In this document: one piece after another, positions 62,408-64,000 of the stretch
Layout of the letters: each line of letters begins with the position of its first letter
Numbering within the stretch: the first letter of the stretch is position 1
From: Adineta ricciae
Taxonomy: Eukaryota > Rotifera > Eurotatoria > Adinetida > Adinetidae
Assembly (NCBI GenBank): GCA_905250025.1
Contig: CAJNOJ010000009.1
Location: forward strand, 620,001 to 684,000
DNA length: 64,000 nucleotides
Reading direction: 5' to 3'
Program-made: the position numbers and the translations under genes
Notes under the pieces: generated by a model
Seen by the model: only the letters and a program-made list of their open reading frames with translations
The model's database searches: none
What the model was told of the DNA's origin: nothing

Positions 62408-64000
62408 ATGTCAGCGCCAGCAACGACGTACCAAGCATTGCTGACTACTCAATCTCCCGCATTGCCGGTCTATATTATTACAAGTTTTACTGTATTAAGT
62501 ATTTTGTTGGTGTCATACTTACACATGTAATACTTATTTTGCTTGTAGCTACCACATGGCCGGCTATGCAGTACACCAGTCAAACAACTGCTCTTATGTC
62601 GAGCCAAGCGACAACAGGCGGAATGTCTACAAGTATCATATCGACTATAATCGCAACTAGTATAATGACTACAGTTGGAACAACTACAGGTGGAATGACT
62701 ACAGGTGGAATGACTACAGTGGGATCAACTACAGCCGGAATGACTACAGTTGGAACAACTACAGGTGGAATGACTACAGTGGGATCAAATACGGTCGGAA
62801 TGACTACAGTTGGAACAACTACAGGTGGAATGACTACAGTGGGATCAAATACGGTCGGAATGACTACAGTTGGAACAACTACAGCCGGAATGACTACAAT
62901 TGGAACAACTACGGTCGGAATGACTACAGTTGGAACAACTACAGCCGGAATGACTACAGTTGGAACAACTACGGTCGGAATGACTACAGTTGGAACAACT
63001 ACGGTCGGAATGACTACAGTTGGAACAACTACAGTTGGAATAGCTATAGTTGGAACTACTATAAATAAGACATCAGCTATCACTGTAACAAATATAGTGC
63101 CTACAAGAAGTATAACTACGCGTGAGGTGATTACAAGTACGTCATTAACCATTATGACGTCAAGGAAAATTACTACGGACGGAATGACGACAGGCGAGAT
63201 GACCACAGGTGAAATGAGTGCAAGCGGGATATCTACACGTTTGACATCAACTATCGTGACGACACGCGAAATTACTACAATTATGACTACAACGTTACTA
63301 CCACGGCACAACTTTTCACTATGGAATCCTGATACTTGCAATAGCGCCAACTTTATTAAGCTATCTAATAATACATGTGTAGCAAAGCAGGATGCACAAG
63401 TATGATGAATATAATTTTGCCGAATCTAGTAATAATCGGTTTTGTCTCTTATGTAGGTCATTGGCTGTGGGCTCGTACACAATCGATCGTTGAGCGATGA
63501 ATACATAGCCTATGGAATATCTCTATATATTAGTTCAACTACTAATTCGACTACTGTACGAAATAATACATGTGTTTTGACACCGAGTGAAATCGACGAT
63601 GCACTTTATAATCGCACGTCAACAAATTTACTGATCAATTCCTATACATCATTAGTTATGATTCAGCAACCAAATCGTGATGATGGCGTATTCATTCTAG
63701 GCGCATCATTCAACCGAGGTATTGGTGGGGACATCGTCGATACAAGAAATAAAGAAAATGTCACACGGTCAAATATATCTGCGGCAGCTATTGTAAATCG
63801 AGAATCTCTGGTTGGTGTCACATCTTTACAAGTGATTATTATTGATAAACCTACGGACTATGAACATGCTGATAATAAGACAAATAAAACAGTTCTTTCA
63901 TCGGTTATTATTGTTAATCTAGAACGAAGCAGATCAAGCGTAACTCCACTACAAATCTCATTATACTTTAATCCTTTAGAAGAATACCAGCACAATGGAA
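62408..64000 (+). CDS. Mucin-like, adhesion-receptor-like extracellular protein (3' end beyond window)
   Basis: First seen exon about 62408-62484 starts MSAPATTYQALLTTQ. It joins through a GT-AG intron to TTWPAMQYTSQTTAL. Then comes a Thr-rich region with a 10-residue tandem repeat (pattern GMTTVGTTTx, about 62660-63060), expected to be heavily O-glycosylated. After further Thr-rich sequence come FSLWNPDTCNSANFIKLSNNTC, an intron at about 63402-63456, and a globular domain with many N-glycosylation sequons (NRS, NST, NNT, NRT, NVT, NIS, NKT). It includes VTSLQVIIIDKPTDY and TPLQISLYFNPLEEY, which resembles the start of a GAIN-like domain of adhesion GPCRs. Transmembrane segments would be outside the window. 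The start codon is tentative; an earlier exon with a signal peptide may exist. Confidence 0.6.
62660..63050 (+). repeat. 30-bp coding minisatellite
   Basis: About thirteen units of a 30-bp motif (ggaatgactacagttggaac plus aactacaggt/gcc/gtc). The units vary mainly at one codon (Gly, Ala or Val) and at a Gly-Thr/Gly-Ser position. The repeat frame is kept throughout. Groups of two units (60 bp) also repeat, as at about 62771-62830 and 62831-62890. Confidence 0.9.

Noticed and set aside
62580..63350. 256-codon open frame antisense to the mucin-like repeat
   Set aside because: It is Val/Ile-Pro repetition, the mirror of the 30-bp coding repeat, and stays open only because the sense frame is repetitive.

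Overview
The window is eukaryotic nuclear DNA: AT-rich, with genes split by very short GT-AG introns (mostly about 45-60 nt) and closely packed on both strands. Domain content (lineage-expanded F-box and leucine-rich-repeat families, a bacterial-type beta-lactamase-like gene in a metazoan setting, animal genes such as beta-TrCP, furin-like convertase, TAF8 and POLR3C) points to a bdelloid rotifer. That assignment is inference from family resemblance; no search was run.

Layout. About 0-19.2 kb is a decayed, repeat-rich block. It holds an ELOVL fatty-acid elongase and an F-box gene, a hydroxypyruvate-isomerase pseudogene, an F-box pseudogene split by a solo LTR, an F-box/LRR gene whose repeats sit in about ten near-identical 84-nt exons, about 6 kb with no convincing gene but a foldback element and dispersed repeats, a Sar1-like GTPase remnant, and a second partial copy of the ELOVL + F-box locus. 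About 19.5-58 kb is dense with conserved genes: POLR3C, VMA21, HMGXB4-like, a furin-type convertase with a duplicated 77-nt exon, beta-TrCP, an ATGL-like patatin lipase, a sphingomyelin-synthase-like protein, USP39, PSMC1, a CARHSP1-like cold-shock protein, TAF8, an unrecognised Ser/Pro-rich protein, a small plus-strand protein, alpha-tubulin, VPS33A and two tandem ABHD4/5-like genes. From 58.4 kb to the end are a secreted beta-lactamase-like protein, a small secreted protein, and the start of a mucin-like, adhesion-receptor-like gene that runs off the edge.

Three isolated N bases (3112, 18934, 52529) each sit at a break in a gene or repeat and behave like contig joins. They create a false 74-codon duplication in the first F-box gene, a 1.7-kb omission in the second copy, and a false VPS33A/alpha-tubulin junction.

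Functional themes: lipid metabolism (ELOVL, ATGL-like PNPLA, two ABHD4/5-like proteins of which one lacks the nucleophile, SMS-like), ubiquitin/proteasome (several F-box genes, beta-TrCP, PSMC1), RNA and transcription machinery (POLR3C, TAF8, USP39), and endolysosomal function (VMA21, VPS33A, convertase). Most notable: a pair of probably mutually exclusive exons between the catalytic Asp and His of the convertase; the secreted beta-lactamase fold joined to a golvesin-like tail; the tandem LRR exon array; an alpha-tubulin with Cys in place of Lys40; and the decay of the hydroxypyruvate isomerase and F-box genes, whose lesions can be mapped base by base.
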